From NCBI GenBank assembly GCA_008921705.1, contig VFFE01009170.1, positions 1,764,956 to 1,828,955 of the forward strand: a DNA stretch of 64,000 nucleotides, given 5' to 3'. The notes beneath the pieces are model-generated. The model made no database searches and was not told where the DNA came from. It saw only the letters and a program-made list of their open reading frames with translations. Made by a program: the position numbers and the translations under genes. Each line of letters starts with the position of its first letter. Position 1 is the stretch's first letter. This stretch comes from Burhinus oedicnemus (Eukaryota > Chordata > Aves > Charadriiformes > Burhinidae). Shown here in pieces: positions 59,557-64,000 of the stretch.

Positions 59557-60152
59557 TGTCATGGTTTAATCCCCAAAGGGAGCTAAGCAGCACCCAACTG
59601 CTCGCTCACTCCCCCATGATGGGATGGGGGAGAGAATTGGAAGGAAAAAAGTGAGAAAACTTACGGTTTTAAATAAAGTCAGTTTAATAGGTAAAGCAAA
59701 AGCTGTGCACACAAGCAAAGCAAACTAAGGAATCTATTCACTGCTTCCCATCGGCAGGCAGGTGTTCAGCCATGTCCAGGACAGCAGGGCTCCATCATGG
59801 TAATCATTACTTGGCAAAACAAATGCCATAACCTTAGATGTGTCCCCCTTCCTTCTTCTTCCCCCAGCTTTTATTGCTGAGGGTGACAACAGTATGGAAT
59901 ATCACTTTGGGATATTGGGTCTGGGGTCAGCTGTCCCAGCTGTATTCCCTCACAACCTCTCGTACACCTCTAGCCTACTCACTGACAGGGCAGTCTGAGG
60001 AGCCAAAAAGGCCTTGGTGCTGTGTAAGCACTGCTCAGCAATAACTAAAACAACCCTGTGTTATCAAGACTGTTTTCATCACTAATCCAAAACATAGCCC
60101 CATACCAGCTGCTACGAAGAAATTTAACTCTATCTCAGCCAAAACCAATACA
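59557..60152 (-). mobile_element. Second solo LTR, avian endogenous retrovirus
   Basis: 596 bp from TGTCATGGTTTAATCCCC to AAAACCAATACA. Its pieces, such as the AGCAGCACCCAACTGCTCGC block, GGGATGGGGGAGAGAAT, AGCACTGCTCAGCAATAACT and CATAGCCCCATACCAGCTGC, belong to an LTR type that is abundant in birds. By the position of the promoter-like block (GCTTTTATTGCTGAG, complement near a degraded TATA) it points left. The flanks GAGCT and GACTT agree at only 3 of 5 bases, so a target duplication is not clear. No internal viral genes are present. Confidence 0.85.
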
Positions 60153-63100
60153 GACTTCTATCCACAGGATCCTAAAATGATTTTTTTTTAATATTCTCCC
60201 ATGTCAGTTTTTGTTTGCACCCATTTTCCAAGATAGGAATTACGCTCATAGACACACTCTTTCACAGTCCTTTTGAAAGTCTCTTAACTGAATTGCAGAT
60301 GAGGAATTTTTTCACTGAGGTGTTTCGTCTCCATGTCCTTAGATGAAGAAAGGACATACAGGTCTTCAAGAAATAAACAATTCTTATAACAGAAAGCAGG
60401 AGTTTCAAAATACTGACCATGGGAGTCAGGCAATCAAAACCCAATAGGAGTAATTCTCCTGGGTAGGTTTGAAAATATCTCCATAATATCTTCTGTTTTT
60501 CAAAATGAAAATAAAATTTTGAAGATTATACCATCCATTTAATGCTGAGATAAAGACACAAGTTTCTCTAAAGTGTTCACTTTATTTCTTTTATTTCTCT
60601 TCAAGGTGGCTTAGAAACAGCTGGGTAGCCAGTGATCTGGGCAAGTGGGTAGTATTTGAATACCAAGATAGATGGTCAAGACCCTGAAAATTTTCAGTGT
60701 TGCATTTCTATGTGATCCCAAAATGTTTTCCCAAAATGTAATTCAATTATTGATTATTGGTTTTGTCACTGATTCTTTAAACTAAGCAAACAGAAGATTA
60801 GGCAAGCTCTAGACAGCCAATGAAGTGGGAAATCCAAATTTGGAGAATTTCCTAATTACACTTTATGATATGAGGTTTTTCTTTCTTGTAGCTTTGACAA
60901 ACCCCTCATTCCTGCTTATCTGAAAAAAATTACAAATAATTCAGCAGTGATCTGAGTTTTATGCACTTTGAACGTATTTAGTCAGAGAAATTTAGTTTTT
61001 AAAAAAGAGATACAGTTTTCAGTAAGAATGTTCAGGTTTCAGTAAAAGCATCTTGGGACACCCAAGGATATTACTTTTACTGCTTTCTGTGAACTGTTCC
61101 CTTTAATTTCTGGTATTGTAGTATGAGTAGCTACCTTGGTAGCTATATCAAGAAGATATTCTAACCACTGGCAATACCCGTCTGTGTTAAAAAGACTAGA
61201 AAATTAGATGATACATTTTAAGAAAGATTGGAAGGGGGTTGTTTTTCTTTTAAAATAAAATATGTGAATATACAATTATATGTCCTTTCATTCTCTGATG
61301 ATGATGGGGGCAGCAATCATAAAGAGCTTGTTCTTGCCAAGAAAAGATACCTGCTGTTACTGTCTTTACCATAAGAAAAGTGGTAAAGTGTGAGTTGCAA
61401 AAAAGTTGAGTATCTGTCAATCTCTTTCCTTCAACACATACCTGTGTATGTACCCAGCTTCTTGTGTGTTGCTAGCGTGAGTGATGTCACACCCCCAGAA
61501 AACAGGTTGTGAAAAGTAATGTCACTATCTTAGTTTTTAATGTTTCAAATATTGCTGTGAAAAGAGTTGTGGGGTTTTTTTGCTTTATAAAGAACAAGTA
61601 TGTCATTTATTCTTTGAAAAGAAACTCTTATCCAGCAAGTACATTTTCAAATAAATGTTTAAAATATTCCCATTCTGTACAATACAAATGAGTAGTAGAG
61701 AAAGATGCTGTGTTTTTGGAAAACTGAAAAAAACACAGAAACCATATTTTAATATGTTTAAATATTCTATTGCCAAGAAAAGAAGATTTCAGAGAAGACT
61801 TTTTTTTCATATGAGGGCTATCTCTGCTCTGAGACTGATGTTAAGAACAGAGATGTGTCCTAAAATCTCAGACATCTTCAGGAATTGTTAATTGGGAGTT
61901 TAACAAATTTAGTAATCAGTAAATTGATGCAGGATCATTTTTTCCCCTGCCATAGGCTTAGAAATGTTTTGCCCCAATCACAGATTGCAATAATTTAAGT
62001 TCCCTTAACTAATTGACTTCATCTTCTGTGCACCTAAGTTGGCCTTATCACCGATCTATTTGTTGGATAGCTTGTTTTTCCTAGGAAAGAGGGTAGTCCG
62101 AACAAAACCGAAACACTGTGCCAAGTCTAATGATGAAGGGGCTATGACAGCTCCATAATTTGCAGCTAATAAGCCACTTCTCATCCTTGTTGCTGTTTTT
62201 GGAACAAGAAAACAACTTTTATGTGGAAATGATAAAGAAGCTAGTAGATAGCACTGCTACTCCTTTCCTGACTGCAGAGTCAAGGCGAGGAGATGGACGT
62301 TATACCTACACCCATAATGTGCTATTGCATCCACAATGATGATAGTTGATGATCTGGCAGTTTCTCTAACCATATTAATCTGTCAACAACATTGTTCTCT
62401 GTAAAGGACACCATTCGTTTAGGGTTGGCACCTGGTAACAATCTCATGCTAAAAATGCCTTCTAGCTTTACTGGATTTTTTTAAAATAAAGGTGAAAACC
62501 CAAAGGAAACGGCTCACAGTCTGGATTTTTTCACACATGCACACAACCTGGTTCAAAGACATAAACAGATAAAAACATGGATGTCCTAAAGTCAATTTTT
62601 GTTCCTTGTAGTTGAATCATTATTCCAACAAGTGACAAATGAAAACAAGTTCTGCGGTTTTATGAACTTACAAACTAAACCTTACTATAAAAAAAAAAAC
62701 AGAGGCAACTACCCTTCTACAGTGCAATGGCTTTTATAAGGGAGTAGCTACAAAAAGGACTATAAAAAGAGTTCAGAGATCTGGGATTTTGAAAATTAAA
62801 AGGTGAGTCTTCCTTAGCTTTCCTGAGGCAGGCAGAAAAAAAATAATCTTTCAATTAAATCTCCCATATTCGCTTCAGGCTATTGTCTGAAAATAATTTG
62901 TTCTCATACATATAGCATGCACTTGGGATTGAAGCTGTTTTATAAATCTTTTGCTCTTTTAAAACCAATACAGATGGTGTGTGTTGATAAAATGTTTGCT
63001 GTCTCACTAAATTGTTCAGATAATTTAATTTTGTCAAGTAGGATTTGTAGTGGTAGGAATATGTGTAGAGGTAGCATTTGTAGGATGAAGAAACTAATTT

Positions 63101-64000
63101 CTTGTGTCTGACTTCATGTGTTCAGGGTGTTATCTAATGGATTTATTTCCAGATTAATCTGGTGGAGAAAGCGCCCTTCATCACTCTTGCTACAGAGCAC
63201 AGTTTTCTTTTATGGATGGTAAAGACAGGGAAATCCTGGGCTGGCATATGTACTTTGGGTGAATTCTAGCATTGCCTTAATGAAACACTGCTATCCCAGA
63301 AAGGTGAACTAGTGTTCCCTGCTGCTGAGCAGTGGTTTTGTTTCTTGTTTCTTACTGAGGTGGTGTGTGGGATGCCCAAGGCAGCAAAGCAAAGGGTAAT
63401 TGGAGTCTGGAGCTGGGGCAGTAGACAATGACAGCCATTAAAACCAACTTCCATTCAGACCAAAAAAGATGGAGAACTGGAGAGAAGAAATCCAAAGGAA
63501 GGACAAAGGGTAAAAGACAAATCAATAAAGAGCAGGAAAACAGGAGATTGGAAAGAGAGCACTGAAGAGAATTGGAAGTTGAGCCAAATTGTTTGGGGAA
63601 GGGAGGGAGGTGGAAGGACTGAAAACCACACTGTTTTTGTCTGTGGTTATATTAACGCTTGTATAATGATACATTTTGTTGGGCATCCATAGTGAGACCT
63701 AAAAATATTGCAGTTTTACCTGTCAAAACAGCGCAGCTTTGTTTAGGCCCCTGTCTTTCATTGGCAGGATCTTACTCAGCCTCCATTACCATGGAGTCTA
63801 GATGCTTCTCATGTCTCTAGGGTTCAAATGAAAGCATTTGACTTTCAGACTGTGGAAATTATTTCTTTTGTGAGATACAGCAAAGCATTTTTTTGGTTTG
63901 TTTTTTGGGGTTTTTTAAATCTAAACTTTTGAAAATGTCCACTTGGGAAAAAAATTAATCTCAGGCTCTATGTTGATGTTTTTGTCTTGATTCAGGTTCG
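60153..64000. other. Intergenic DNA, no gene supported
   Basis: AT-rich sequence to the window end. It contains a purine-rich strand-asymmetric stretch (about 63440-63620). I see no exon of TACR3 or of a neighbour, and no RNA gene. Confidence 0.6.

Noticed and set aside
55310..60152. The two LTRs as ends of one provirus
   Set aside because: They differ in sequence and length and the DNA between them holds no retroviral coding sequence but a SINE and unique DNA. They are two independent solo LTRs.

Overview
This is vertebrate nuclear DNA, most likely from a bird. It is AT-rich and intron-dominated, with no operons, CRISPR arrays or other prokaryotic features. The bird call rests on the repeats: CR1 LINEs of different ages, including copies ending in the avian ATTCTATG-type tail, and two solo LTRs of avian endogenous-retrovirus type. 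It also rests on the compact introns of the one recognisable gene. The sequence alone does not give the species; a neoavian bird is an inference from the LTR types.

The only gene I can support fully is TACR3 (tachykinin / neurokinin receptor 3) on the minus strand. All five coding exons lie in the window, in order exon 1 (46855-47330), exon 2 (33336-33524), exon 3 (31748-31898), exon 4 (16286-16482) and exon 5 (13023-13338). All four introns are GT-AG, the phases join exactly (2, 2, 0, 2), and the spliced frame is 1,329 nt, giving a 442-residue seven-transmembrane receptor with no disabling change. A TATA box at 47643-47649, about 310 bases upstream of the start codon, gives a plausible promoter and a 5' UTR with two short upstream ORFs. 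Candidate poly(A) signals lie 0.4-0.5 kb beyond the stop.

Layout: 1-1380, minus-strand CR1 LINE piece with the endonuclease region; 1381-9649, unique sequence without a gene; 9650-10550, minus-strand CR1 3' end; 10551-13022, 3' flank and probable 3' UTR; 13023-47330, TACR3, whose introns hold older CR1-like fragments (23.8, 26.9 and 42.8 kb), a young short CR1 tail (34.4 kb), a run of about 34 T (26.6 kb) and purine-rich tracts; 47331-47650, 5' UTR and promoter; 47651-64000, upstream intergenic DNA with a CR1 tail (51.4 kb), a solo LTR with target-site duplication (55.3-56.1 kb), a MIR-like SINE (57.7 kb) and a second solo LTR (59.6-60.2 kb).

I did not find a new biological system. The least explained items are two possible minus-strand exons (44825-44995 inside intron 1, and 52494-52736 upstream of TACR3). 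Both have open frames and splice-like borders, but both could be chance. The rest is repeat archaeology and promoter structure.
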